Below, one piece after another: positions 7,852 to 15,675 of a DNA stretch of 36,887 nt (positions within the stretch are counted from its first letter, which is position 1; every line of letters starts with the position of its first letter). Source of the DNA: a virus. Made by a program: the position numbers and the translations under genes. The notes under the pieces are model-generated. The model saw nothing but the letters and a program-made list of their open reading frames with translations. It was not told the origin of the DNA and did not search any database. The stretch lies in the IMG/VR virus record IMGVR_UViG_3300037540_000125, positions 1 through 36,887 of that record; one strand, given 5' to 3'.

Positions 7852-9399
7852 TTAGCTCCCGACCGGGATTAGAGTCATTCCCGTTTCGACCTCGAGGTCG
7901 AACGAGGGCGCGCCGGAGGTCATAAGGCGCCGGACCTCCGGCGGCCGATCCTGGGAGATCGAGACCTCGAGGCGCCCGTCGAACGTCTCACGCGGCCCGA
8001 CCGCCGCGGCCGCCAGTCCTGAGAGGACTGGCCGCACGGTCGGCGCGCCCGGCCTGGAGGCCGCCTCATCGCCCGCGCCGAACAGTCGTCCGACGCTACC
8101 TCCCAGGCGGCCGGCGTGTCGGCCGACCCATTGAACGAGGTCGACAACTTGACCTAGCTTCTCGAGGACCCCATCCCAGAGACCCGAGAAAAACGGTCCG
8201 ACGCCTTTCCAACTCTTGATAACCCAGACACCGGCGGCCGCGAGGGCGACGACGCCGAGGACGACGGCCCCGATCGGCGAGGCGAGCGCGCCGATCACGG
8301 TCACGAGCGCGCCGATCAGAACGACGAGGGCCGTCACGATCGGCGCGAGAACCGCGGCTCCCATGACGGCGCCGAGGATTTTCGCGACGCGGATCCAGCC
8401 TCCCATATCCTCGACGGTTTGCTGGACCTTCGGCGCCAGCTCGCGAACCGCCTGGAGGAGTTCGAGGAATCCCTCCGCGGCGCGGACCCCCCAGTCGTGG
8501 ACCTTCGCGCGGAGGAGTTCGCGATTAGCGATCGCCCATTTCGTCCAGAGCTGGAAGAGATCCGCAAGCGTCGTAATCAGCGGACCGCCGAACACGAACG
8601 CGAGCCCCTGGGCAACGCTCTTGACCTCGAGCCAAGAGTCAACGAACCGCTCGGACTCGCGCGCGAGCTGTTCCCCCATGACAAACCCGAGGGCCTCCGC
8701 GTGTTCCATCATTTCCTGAATCCCGGCGGAGCCCAGGTCGAGCATTTTAACCATCCGAGTTCCGGACCGGGAGAAAAGCGTCTGAGCGAGGAACGCCTTC
8801 AGGGTCGGAGACGTCACGCGAGAGAACGCGTCGCCCAGTTCGCCGAGGAGCTGGGCGTGATCTTTGACGTTTCCCTGGGAGTCGACTATCTCGACATTGA
8901 GGGTCTCGAACGCGAATTTCGCCTCGACCGATCCGCGGAGCGCGTCGCCGACCGTCTTCGAAAGGCGCGACATACTCTTTGCGAATTTCTCGTTCGAGAC
9001 ACCCGCCAGCTCGGCGACGTGCATTAGCTTCTGATACTGCTCGATCCCGAGGCCGAGGTTATCCGCCGTTTTTGCGATCTCGTCGCCTTGAGCCGCGATC
9101 GCGGAGATCCCGCGCGCAATCCCCGCGAGGCCCACGACGCCGACGAGCCCTCCGATCATAGCGAGGCGCGAGGCGACGGCTCCGACGCTCGTCGCGAGGC
9201 CTCGCATCGCAAGGCCGGCGGCGACGACGGAGCGGCGAAGGTTCTTGAATCCGGCCGCGCGGTCGAGCGTCCGGAGCCGGTTCGTTACGGTCCGGATAGG
9301 ACGGGTGAGCCGATCGATCCGACGATTAATCCGCTCAATCGGCGCCGAGATTCTATCGACGCCCGCGAGAACTAGCTTTAACGGCTTCGGCCTGGGCAT
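7852..9399 (-). CDS. Tail tape measure protein
   Basis: 515 aa. It has a basic N-terminus, long amphipathic helices and hydrophobic glycine-rich segments (about residues 75-105 and 340-395, e.g. VVLIGALVTVIGALASPIGAVVLGVVALAAAG). These are typical of tape measure proteins, which set tail length and leave with the DNA. It sits directly after the chaperone pair, as in nearly all long-tailed phages. At about 0.15 nm per residue it would predict a rather short tail of around 75-80 nm. The first 47 bases overlap the frameshifted extension of the chaperone. Confidence 0.93.
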   Translation of the reverse strand: MPRPKPLKLVLAGVDRISAPIERINRRIDRLTRPIRTVTNRLRTLDRAAGFKNLRRSVVAAGLAMRGLATSVGAVASRLAMIGGLVGVVGLAGIARGISAIAAQGDEIAKTADNLGLGIEQYQKLMHVAELAGVSNEKFAKSMSRLSKTVGDALRGSVEAKFAFETLNVEIVDSQGNVKDHAQLLGELGDAFSRVTSPTLKAFLAQTLFSRSGTRMVKMLDLGSAGIQEMMEHAEALGFVMGEQLARESERFVDSWLEVKSVAQGLAFVFGGPLITTLADLFQLWTKWAIANRELLRAKVHDWGVRAAEGFLELLQAVRELAPKVQQTVEDMGGWIRVAKILGAVMGAAVLAPIVTALVVLIGALVTVIGALASPIGAVVLGVVALAAAGVWVIKSWKGVGPFFSGLWDGVLEKLGQVVDLVQWVGRHAGRLGGSVGRLFGAGDEAASRPGAPTVRPVLSGLAAAAVGPRETFDGRLEVSISQDRPPEVRRLMTSGAPSFDLEVETGMTLIPVGS

Positions 9400-9882
9400 C
9401 GATTACCCTCTCCGCTTCCTGGACCCAACGGCGAAACTCCTCGAACTCGAGCGCGTCGATCTCCGACGGCGAGAACCCGAACGGTTCCGACCGTCCGAGG
9501 ACGACGCATCCCGCCCAGATATCCGGCGGGACGAGGACCTCGAGGGCTATTCCTCCTCGTCGTCCCCCAGAGTCACGCCGAAAAAACCCGCGACGATCTC
9601 CTGAGCCTTCGCGAACTCGAGCGCCTCGATCTCATCGACGACGGAGGTCGGAACCCGGGCGGCCTTCGCGACGAGCGCGATTCCCTGCGAGACCTTTCCC
9701 TCGATCTTATCGAGGATCCGCATATCTCGGACCTTGAGGCCGTAGAACGTGAGCCGCTCGACGTCGGCCGCGTTCTTTCGCTCGACCGGCGTCGCGAGTT
9801 CGATATACGGCCGCCCCTCGGCGTCGACCTCCCACGCGGTCGCCTCCGGCTCGACTCCCTCGTCGCGTTCGTCCTCTTTCAC
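9353..9882 (-). CDS. Tail assembly chaperone, -1 frameshift fusion (gpE+E'/gp41-42 type)
   Basis: Frameshift product of about 176 aa. Residues 1-101 come from the chaperone reading frame. After a -1 slip at U UUU UUC (9586-9580) the ribosome would read 75 more codons to TAG 9353-9355. The extension contains PDIWAGCVVLGRSEPFGFSP and then DALEFEEFRRWVQEAERV, the style of second chaperone halves in Mu- and P2-like phages (helix with aromatic residues next to Glu). Conserved frameshifting in this position is well established for tailed phages. Production here is inferred. Confidence 0.75.
9547..9882 (-). CDS. Tail assembly chaperone, unshifted product (Mu gp41 / gpE family)
   Basis: 111 aa from GTG 9880-9882. 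This start overlaps the tail tube stop as GTGA and has GAGGAG upstream; the ATG at 10017 would lie inside the tube gene. 'VERKNAADVERLTFYGLKVRDMRILDKI' is typical of the E/41/14 tail chaperone family (in this family the helix 'ltlr.l.grdl..l' recurs). It would coat the tape measure during tail assembly. An acidic tail (GDDEEE) follows the slippery site. Confidence 0.88.
   Translation of the reverse strand: MKEDERDEGVEPEATAWEVDAEGRPYIELATPVERKNAADVERLTFYGLKVRDMRILDKIEGKVSQGIALVAKAARVPTSVVDEIEALEFAKAQEIVAGFFGVTLGDDEEE
9580..9586 (-). promoter_or_regulatory. Programmed -1 frameshift slippery site U UUU UUC
   Basis: In the chaperone frame the codons are GGT TTT TTC, giving the canonical heptamer T TTT TTC. 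G GGT TTT just upstream is a second heptamer of the right form. The -1 frame is open from here to 9353 and encodes a chaperone-like extension. The zero frame stops 31 bases after the heptamer. Confidence 0.78.
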
Positions 9883-10244
9883 GCGTTGATCTCCTCGGCC
9901 GATTCGCCGACGAAACGGACCGGGATCAAACCCTCCTCGGTTCCGGACTCGCCGGCGCCGGCTTGATTCGCGTTCCGGAGGATGATCGTCTTTCCGTTCC
10001 GGAGCTGAGCCGCACACGTCGCGCCTTCAGTCTGGAGGAGGGCGGCCTGATCGACGTCCGGACCGTCCCGGATCTCCAACTCCATAAAAGAGATTCCGGG
10101 CGCTTCTTTGAACCCGTGGTGACGATCGGCTCCCGTCAGTTCCTCCGAGATCGGGAGACCGAGCGAATAGGTGATATTTCCGACGACGTCAAACACGACG
10201 CCGTCGACGTCGAAGGCCCGGAGGCCGGCTCGAATACCGCTCAC
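9879..10244 (-). CDS. Tail tube protein (Mu gpM-like)
   Basis: 121 aa, a typical tube length. GTG start at 10242-10244 with GGAGG about 10 bases upstream. The sequence is beta-rich with 'GITYSLG'-type strands and a loop 'HHGFKEAPGISFMELEIRDG' that resembles the Mu-like tube family, in which 'GykE.p.vp.ie..l.d' is conserved. It lies between sheath and chaperone exactly as expected. The tube forms the inner conduit for DNA. Confidence 0.9.
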   Translation of the reverse strand: MSGIRAGLRAFDVDGVVFDVVGNITYSLGLPISEELTGADRHHGFKEAPGISFMELEIRDGPDVDQAALLQTEGATCAAQLRNGKTIILRNANQAGAGESGTEEGLIPVRFVGESAEEINA

Positions 10245-10270
10245 TTGTGACCCTCCTCGAGGGTTAGGGG

Positions 10271-11746
10271 TTAAGAGTTGAGGCGGAACTGGAGTTTCAC
10301 GCCCAGTTTCCGTAGCTGATTCGCGAGGTCGGGCGGGAGGAGGATATTCAGTTGATCCGGATCCGTTTCGTCCCGCTCGACGACGAGGTCCGCCTTGAAC
10401 TGAGAGACGTTCTCGACGTAGCCCGCGACCTCCCAGTCCCGGAAGATTGCGACCGCCTCCGCCGTCGCCCTCGAGGGCGTGATCGTCGCCTGACCGGGCG
10501 CGACGTTCGTCTCGTCGCCGACGAGTTTCGCGCGCGGGAATTTCGTCGCGAACCGCGTCCGGAACGTCGACCGGAGAAGCGAGAGCGTCAACAACGTATT
10601 GACGTTCAGGTAAGCGATATCCGGGAGCGCGAGCGCGTTCGTTTGCGAGTTCGTAATCATGCGCTGGATCCGGAGCGTATCGCCCTCGTCCGTGTAGAGG
10701 GTCGCTATTCCGTTGTGGAGAAGGGTGTCCTGTTCGCTCAGCGTAAACCGATCCTCCCGCCTCGAGGCGAGGATCCCGACGAGCGCGAGGGTTTGGAACG
10801 GACGCGCCGGATCGATATTCCCCTTTTGTGCGACCTGGGCGGCGGCCGCGGCCGCGACGTCGTTCGCGGAGTTCGGGATCCCGGGCTCGACGCCGACGAC
10901 CGTCACGTGAGGCGAGTTCCGGAGCCCGCCGGCCGTTACGAGATTGGTCACCGTCTCAGCGACGCCGCCGAACGCGTGCCCGTCGTTCTGGCGGATCGGT
11001 CCCCAGCGGTCGGCGAGTTCGGTCTCGAGAGCCGTATAGTCCGCGGCCTCGAGCTGCGGGAACACGAGGATGTGATATCGATCCTCGCCGATCGCCGTGA
11101 TCACGTCCGATAGCGTGATCGACCCGACGCCCGGAACGGAGTTGGCGACCGCGATCGCGAGATCCGACGGGAGCGCCTCGCCTACGTTGTGATTAAGGAC
11201 GACCGGGCTCGCGTCCGCGTCGCGTCCGGCGGCCTTCGCCTCGAGCGTGACGACGCCGACGGCGCTCGTCGCCGAGAACGGGGAATCCTGTTCGGCCTCG
11301 ACCGCCGCGGCGATCGCGGACGCGACCTCCGTCACCGATGCGCTATCGGCAACGGCCGCCGTAATCCGGAGCCCGCCCAGGTAGAGGTAGACCGTCCCCG
11401 CCGTGATCGCCGCGCCGGTACAGGTCAGCGTGTACTCCGAGGGCGTTCCGGCGCTCGTGTCAATCGAGATTTGCCAGGTCTCCGTGAACCGGTTGTTCGC
11501 ACGCCACGCGCGCGCCATGTTCGCGAGCGGCGACCCGGGGCCGTGATCGTTCCGCGCCTGATCGTCCGAGATCGAGAGCGTCGGAGTGAGCGCGGCGACG
11601 ACCGCGCCGGTGTCGTTCCTCGGCGCGATCAGGAGAGCGCGATAGGGTTCGACCTGGAGACCCTGGACGGCCTGGGAGGAGTCGAACTCGACAAATACTC
11701 CGGGGGTCCGGAGCGTTACGGGAATCTGATCGAAAGAGATCGTCAC
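10271..11746 (-). CDS. Contractile tail sheath protein (Mu gpL-like)
   Basis: 491 aa, GTG start at 11744-11746 behind AGGAGGAG. The N-terminus 'TISFDQIPVTLRTPGVFVEFDSSQA' is diagnostic for Mu-like sheaths. The central part contains 'DVITAIGEDRYHILVFPQLEAAD' and 'EAVAIFRDWEVAGYVEN' blocks that fit the subtilisin-like and C-terminal sheath domains. Its presence shows that the virion is a myovirus. The DUF2635 gene precedes it and the tube gene follows, the standard order. Confidence 0.95.
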   Translation of the reverse strand: MTISFDQIPVTLRTPGVFVEFDSSQAVQGLQVEPYRALLIAPRNDTGAVVAALTPTLSISDDQARNDHGPGSPLANMARAWRANNRFTETWQISIDTSAGTPSEYTLTCTGAAITAGTVYLYLGGLRITAAVADSASVTEVASAIAAAVEAEQDSPFSATSAVGVVTLEAKAAGRDADASPVVLNHNVGEALPSDLAIAVANSVPGVGSITLSDVITAIGEDRYHILVFPQLEAADYTALETELADRWGPIRQNDGHAFGGVAETVTNLVTAGGLRNSPHVTVVGVEPGIPNSANDVAAAAAAQVAQKGNIDPARPFQTLALVGILASRREDRFTLSEQDTLLHNGIATLYTDEGDTLRIQRMITNSQTNALALPDIAYLNVNTLLTLSLLRSTFRTRFATKFPRAKLVGDETNVAPGQATITPSRATAEAVAIFRDWEVAGYVENVSQFKADLVVERDETDPDQLNILLPPDLANQLRKLGVKLQFRLNS

Positions 11747-11749
11747 GGG

Positions 11750-11956
11750 TTACTCCTCCTGGGTATCGGGCGCGCGAGTCCGCGCGCGCGTTGCTTTCTT
11801 GGGTTCGGGCGGAGAGATCAATTCGCAGTCGCCGTCGATGATTCTCCGGCGCCAGTAGGTGTCGATCTCGACGCGCTCGCCGGCATCCTTCAGGACGCGA
11901 CGACTCCGCGGAAACACGACGCGTTTCCCGGCCTTCGGTTTGATCGTTTGCAGCAT
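11750..11956 (-). CDS. Small tail-region protein, DUF2635 family
   Basis: 68 aa from ATG 11954-11956 with AGGAG upstream; an earlier in-frame ATG at 12028 lies inside the tail terminator gene and has no RBS. 'IKPKAGKRVVFPRSRRVL' followed by 'ERVEIDTYWRRRIIDGD' matches the short DUF2635 proteins that precede the sheath gene in Mu-like phages (pattern 'vkPa.G..VrdP...l...G..V....yW.RRl.dGDv'). Its function is not established. The C-terminus is basic and Thr-rich. Confidence 0.82.
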   Translation of the reverse strand: MLQTIKPKAGKRVVFPRSRRVLKDAGERVEIDTYWRRRIIDGDCELISPPEPKKATRARTRAPDTQEE

Positions 11957-11964
11957 GACGGCTC

Positions 11965-12492
11965 CTAAGTAGAGAGATCGATCTCGTCGGTCGCCTCGAG
12001 GACGCCGTCCGCGATCGCGATATCCCATTGTGCGAGGAGGAGGTCGAGGTCGGCGAGCGTCGCCGGGTCGACGAAATCGCTCGTATAAATGATGTCGAAT
12101 CCGAGCCGGAGGGCCGCGAGCGTATACTTCCCCTCCCTCGAGGGTTCAGGCCGGAGCACGGTTACGAGTTCGCACTCGAGCACGGATCCGCCCAGGGTCT
12201 CGTCGACGGCGACGACGGCCTCGACCTGGGCGGCGATCACCTCGAGGACGTCGTCAAACTCCGGCTTGAACCGGGAGATTACGTCGACCCAGAGGCGGGC
12301 CGTGTGTCGATAGCTGCCGGGGCGCGCGTTGTACTCCTCGAGGGTCTCGTCGCCCGCGTAGACGAGGAGCGCCGGGAGGAGGACGACCTCGAGCGGGAAT
12401 ACGCGGGAGCGGTAGACCCGGTCGCCGGCGAGCGTCGTCGCGGTGAGCTGGCGCGCGAAATGCTCGCGGGCGACGAGGACGTCGAGCCCCAC
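11965..12492 (-). CDS. Tail terminator-like protein
   Basis: 175 aa, GTG start at 12490-12492, directly adjoining the head-tail joiner. The composition fits terminator proteins: an N-terminal helix, then strands such as 'RHTARLWVDVI', 'GSVLECELVTVLRPEP' and 'ALRLGFDIIYTSDF'. In lambda/Mu-type gene order the terminator lies between the head-tail joiner and the tail sheath/tube. It would cap the tube and connect it to the head. The assignment is by position and general form rather than a strong motif. Confidence 0.7.
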   Translation of the reverse strand: MGLDVLVAREHFARQLTATTLAGDRVYRSRVFPLEVVLLPALLVYAGDETLEEYNARPGSYRHTARLWVDVISRFKPEFDDVLEVIAAQVEAVVAVDETLGGSVLECELVTVLRPEPSREGKYTLAALRLGFDIIYTSDFVDPATLADLDLLLAQWDIAIADGVLEATDEIDLST

Positions 12493-12831
12493 CTAGACGA
12501 CCTCCAGCTCGAGGAGCGCGCCGCCTTGGCCGTCCGGCTGGACGCTCCGGACATCGTAGTCGACGCCGTCGAGGACGAGCCGCCCCCCTTGAGTCGGCCC
12601 GACCCCAACGGCGGCGACGAAATCGGCGAGTTTCACGCCCACGACCTCGGCGGTCGTGTCGACCGGGACGCCCGAGTCGAGGTCGACGGCGACGTGATCG
12701 CCTGAAAAGACGCCGACGATTGCGACGGCCGTCGCAGGGTCCGCGCCCGGAGGAGCGTATAGGAGGCCGCCGTGATCGAAACGTTCCGTCGTAACGCTCA
12801 GCACGCGATCGGCGAGATCACTCCACGCCAT
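12493..12831 (-). CDS. Head-tail joining protein (lambda gpFII-like)
   Basis: 112 aa, the size of gpFII. It has the expected pattern of a short helical start (WSDLADRVLSVTTERF) followed by beta strands: 'AVAIVGVFSGDHVAV', 'GVKLADFVAAVGVGPTQGGRLVLDGVDYDVRSVQPDGQGGALLELEV'. The last part resembles the gpFII-type 'G..l...g..y.V..v..dg.G...l.L'. It lies between the decoration protein and the tail terminator, matching the neck module. It would sit at the base of the portal. Confidence 0.78.
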   Translation of the reverse strand: MAWSDLADRVLSVTTERFDHGGLLYAPPGADPATAVAIVGVFSGDHVAVDLDSGVPVDTTAEVVGVKLADFVAAVGVGPTQGGRLVLDGVDYDVRSVQPDGQGGALLELEVV

Positions 12832-12879
12832 AACGGATGGAACGGCCGGAGGGGGAGCCAGCTCCCCCTCCGTCCGAGC

Positions 12880-13233
12880 CTAAATCTCGCCAGCGACCGG
12901 CGTGTCGTGGCCGAGGAGCACGCGGACGGTCGAGGTCCCGGAGGCCTCATCGCGCGTTGCGACGCCGCAGCGGTAATTCGCGGCCGCGGTGGCGTTGACC
13001 TCCTCCGTCGTCGCGTCGCAATAGGCGGGATCACCCTGGGAGAAGGTGGTCGTCGCCTCCTTCGTGAGGTCGAACTCGCCCTCCATCGCCAACTCGAGGT
13101 CCGCGGCGGCGGCGGCGTCGTGAGTCGCGACGCCGATCAGGGAGCCGATTCGCACGAGATCGCCGGACGACCGGCCGCCCGAGGGACAGACGACCGTCAG
13201 GACCTTTCCATTACCAACGAAATTCTTCGCCAT
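12880..13233 (-). CDS. Head decoration / DUF2190 family protein
   Basis: 117 aa. The start 'AKNFVGNGKVLTVVCPSGGRSSGDLVRIGSLIGVATHDA' is a clear DUF2190 signature ('G.vl....p.g.tsGd.v.vG.l.GVa'). The rest alternates short strands. Members of this family lie next to capsid genes in many Mu-, HK97- and lambda-like phages and are thought to decorate or stabilise the head. It follows the capsid gene with one small gene between. The ATG has AGGAG about 10 bases upstream. Confidence 0.87.
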   Translation of the reverse strand: MAKNFVGNGKVLTVVCPSGGRSSGDLVRIGSLIGVATHDAAAAADLELAMEGEFDLTKEATTTFSQGDPAYCDATTEEVNATAAANYRCGVATRDEASGTSTVRVLLGHDTPVAGEI

Positions 13234-13300
13234 TGAAATTCTCCTCTCGAGAATGTTTCAGGCCGCACGCGGAGCGCGGCGCGTTCACTGATAGATCCGA

Positions 13301-13318
13301 CGCCCTCGATCGAGGGCG
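13301..13318 (-). terminator. 18-bp perfect palindrome after the small head-region gene
   Basis: CGCCCTCGATCGAGGGCG is perfectly self-complementary and begins 5 bases past the stop of the 86-aa gene. It could form a tight hairpin acting as an attenuator or mRNA-stability element between capsid-region genes. No T-run follows on the minus strand, so simple termination is uncertain. Confidence 0.5.
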
Positions 13319-13322
13319 CGGG

Positions 13323-13583
13323 TTATTTCCTCCGGGAGCCCTTTCCTTTCGATTCCTTTTCCGGCGGCGACGCCGGCGGCGGCGTCGGCGGAGCCGAGGG
13401 CTCGGAGGCGGGCGGCGGCGGAGCCGAGCCCGTAGCGTCCTGGATCTCGATCTCTCCGGGAACCTTCCGGCGGAGGGTCTCGAGGACGTCGTCGATCACG
13501 TCGACCCAGTCCTCGGTTATTCGGAGCCGGCGGCCGGCGTACCGAACGAGGAGATCCCCTTTGCGGCTTCGAATGTTTGTCAT
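13323..13583 (-). CDS. Hypothetical head-region protein with proline-rich tail
   Basis: 86 aa. The first 45 residues are structured-looking and charged ('GDLLVRYAGRRLRITEDWVDVIDDVLETLRRKV'). The rest is a low-complexity Pro/Ala/Ser linker (PPPPASEPSAPPTPPPASPP) ending in a lysine-rich tail. It lies between the major capsid and decoration genes, each side bounded by a strong hairpin. I do not recognise the family; a minor head component or connector accessory is plausible from position only. Confidence 0.65.
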   Translation of the reverse strand: MTNIRSRKGDLLVRYAGRRLRITEDWVDVIDDVLETLRRKVPGEIEIQDATGSAPPPPASEPSAPPTPPPASPPEKESKGKGSRRK

Positions 13584-13613
13584 CGATCGACCTCCTCGAG
13601 GTTCGAGTTTTCG

Positions 13614-13643
13614 CGGCGCCCGGCATTGACGCGCCGGGCGCCG
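13614..13643 (-). terminator. Strong 11-bp hairpin after the capsid gene
   Basis: CGGCGCCCGGC and GCCGGGCGCCG form a perfect 11-bp stem around an 8-base loop, 13 bases past the capsid stop. A hairpin here is common after highly expressed capsid genes, as a partial terminator or 3' stabiliser. No U-run follows. Confidence 0.6.
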
Positions 13644-13656
13644 TGAGGTTCAGACG

Positions 13657-15675
13657 CTAGGCGCCGGCGCCAGTCACGCCGCCGCGGTAGTCGATCGCGC
13701 CGACCGCGAAGTCGAGCGAAATCTTGAACTCGACTCCGTCGATCTCGAAGCCGGCCCGGACGTCCGTCCGCGGACCCTCATCTCCGGCGAGATAGCCATA
13801 GATGTAGTTCGCGAGCTGGCTCGGATCCGCGAGCATGTAGAACCGCGTCCCGGTCAGGTTCGCGTCTCCGATCGCGGTCATCTCGCCCGCGAACGGGTTT
13901 ACCTCCGAGGCCTGGGTCGGCATGATCGCCGCGAGGAACGTCTTCGCGGCGACGACGCTCGTCGGAGAGACGAGAACGAAACGCGGAACGATGTTGAGTT
14001 TCAGCCCGTCGAGGCTCGTCTGGGCCATCATAAGCCCGAGACCCTCGCCGAGGAGAGCGTTACTCAACGCGCCGGCCGCCGTAATGTTCCCGTGTGCGGC
14101 GTTGTAGACGACGACCGTGTCCGAGAGCGCCGGCCCGAGACCGGCGCCCGCCGAGATACAGACGAGGAAAAACGTCGCGTTCTCGAAATCGGCGATCCGG
14201 CGGGCCGCCTTGGTGGCGAGGTTCGCAAACGCCGAAAGGTCGTCGTTCACGATCGTTTGACGCGAAAGCCCGATAATCCGCCCGTAGGTCGCGAGCGTGA
14301 CGGTCTCCGCGTTCTCGCCCATCGTTCCGTACTTGTACTCGCCGTGCTCATTCACCTGGAGAGGCACCGGGAAGTCTCCGCTCCGGTTGAACGTGTGCGG
14401 CCGGAAATCGTTGAACGTCTTTCGCTCAGCGATCATCCGATAGGTCGGCGCCGCCAGGGCGTACTCCGGGAGGAGAACCTTGTTCAACGCGTTGGCGAGG
14501 AGGAGCGGGAAATCGCTCGTGGTGTGGAGTGCGAGCTGGAGGATCCGAGTCCCGTCCCGCCGCACGTCGAGCCCCTGGTGCTTCCCGGTCCAGGAGAGCG
14601 CCTCGAGCGCGCACTCGAGGAGCGTCGTGTGGGCATACTGCCGCGCCGATTCCGGCGGATCGATCCGCCTCGCACGCGCGGCGATCGCGCTCTCCATCTG
14701 TTCTCGGCGCCAGTGACTCGAGTCCCTGTCGTCGCCGAATCCGATCTCATTCGTCGTTTTCGGTGCGCGACGCGCCCGCTCGTCGGCCGCCTCCGCGAGA
14801 GCCTGATCGATCGTCGTTCCGAGATTGATGTGACGCTGCGCCCAGACGGAGTCGAGCCCGTAATGCGCCGCAATTCGCTTCAGCTCGGCGGCGTGTTCTT
14901 TGTCGCGCTTGATCGTCGCCGCGACCGTCTCCTCCGCGGTCTCAAGTTCCTTCGAGTGGAGCGTTTCGTCGAAGTCGTTCTCTTCGATCTCGACGATCTC
15001 TCCGCTCTTGCCGTTGTCGGTGTCCGCCAGTAGGCGTACCTTGATTATCATTTCGTTTCCCCTTTGACGCGCATCGGCAAGAGCCTCCGCGCAGAAAGTG
15101 ACCGAGCACGGAGACGCCTCGCGCTCCCCCGATGCCTGGACCTGGGCGCCGGCGTCCGCCGGGACGGCGACGAGTGAAATCTCGTAGGGTTCCCAGGAGG
15201 TCGCGCGGAACCGTTTCCGCGGAGCGCCCTCCTCGGTCACCTCCTCGAGTTCGTGGAGATAGACCCCCATGCTTACGTTCTGAATCACCTTGTCCTCGAC
15301 GTCCTGCCAAACCGGCTCGACCTCGTCGCGCTTGGAAAATCGCACGCGCGCGCGAGCCATCCCGTCCGCGAGCCATGCTTTCTCGACGACGCCGAGGATC
15401 GCATTCACGCCGCGGTAGGTTCCGTGACTGTCGATCAGAGCGGCGCCGGCGTTGAGGCGCTCGAGGTTCGCGGCCTTTTTCGAGACCACGAACTCCAGCT
15501 CGAAAGGGTCGTCGAACATCGGGATCCGGAGGACCGGAACGCCGCTATAGAAAACGAGTTCGACCGTCCGCGTCTCCGAGTCGATCGTCGAGGCGTCGAG
15601 CGTGACCGATCGGAGGATCGGCGAGAGACTTACCTCCTCCGTCTTTCGATTAGGCCGCTTGGGAATCTTCGCCAT
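13657..15675 (-). CDS. Prohead protease / major capsid fusion protein
   Basis: 672 aa from ATG 15673-15675 with GGAGGAG upstream; an ATG at 15858 would give an arginine-rich extension that is out of frame with the portal gene and is rejected. Residues about 20-180 are an HK97/U35-type protease, with a likely catalytic His in DSHG (84), a Ser in NVSMGV (135) and the conserved WEPYEISLVAVPAD block (161-174). A charged helical linker (about 225-345) leads into the capsid domain (350-672), whose FNDFRPHTFNRSG and ENAETVTLATYGRIIGLSRQ blocks match Mu gpT-like capsids. Such fusions are known; the protease probably removes itself and the linker during maturation. The start overlaps the portal end by 26 bases. 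Confidence 0.92.
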   Translation of the reverse strand: MAKIPKRPNRKTEEVSLSPILRSVTLDASTIDSETRTVELVFYSGVPVLRIPMFDDPFELEFVVSKKAANLERLNAGAALIDSHGTYRGVNAILGVVEKAWLADGMARARVRFSKRDEVEPVWQDVEDKVIQNVSMGVYLHELEEVTEEGAPRKRFRATSWEPYEISLVAVPADAGAQVQASGEREASPCSVTFCAEALADARQRGNEMIIKVRLLADTDNGKSGEIVEIEENDFDETLHSKELETAEETVAATIKRDKEHAAELKRIAAHYGLDSVWAQRHINLGTTIDQALAEAADERARRAPKTTNEIGFGDDRDSSHWRREQMESAIAARARRIDPPESARQYAHTTLLECALEALSWTGKHQGLDVRRDGTRILQLALHTTSDFPLLLANALNKVLLPEYALAAPTYRMIAERKTFNDFRPHTFNRSGDFPVPLQVNEHGEYKYGTMGENAETVTLATYGRIIGLSRQTIVNDDLSAFANLATKAARRIADFENATFFLVCISAGAGLGPALSDTVVVYNAAHGNITAAGALSNALLGEGLGLMMAQTSLDGLKLNIVPRFVLVSPTSVVAAKTFLAAIMPTQASEVNPFAGEMTAIGDANLTGTRFYMLADPSQLANYIYGYLAGDEGPRTDVRAGFEIDGVEFKISLDFAVGAIDYRGGVTGAGA

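Noticed and set aside
14092-15033. Long plus-strand frame inside the capsid gene
   Set aside because: Arg/Glu/Val-rich antisense shadow without RBS or motif; the minus-strand product is unmistakable.
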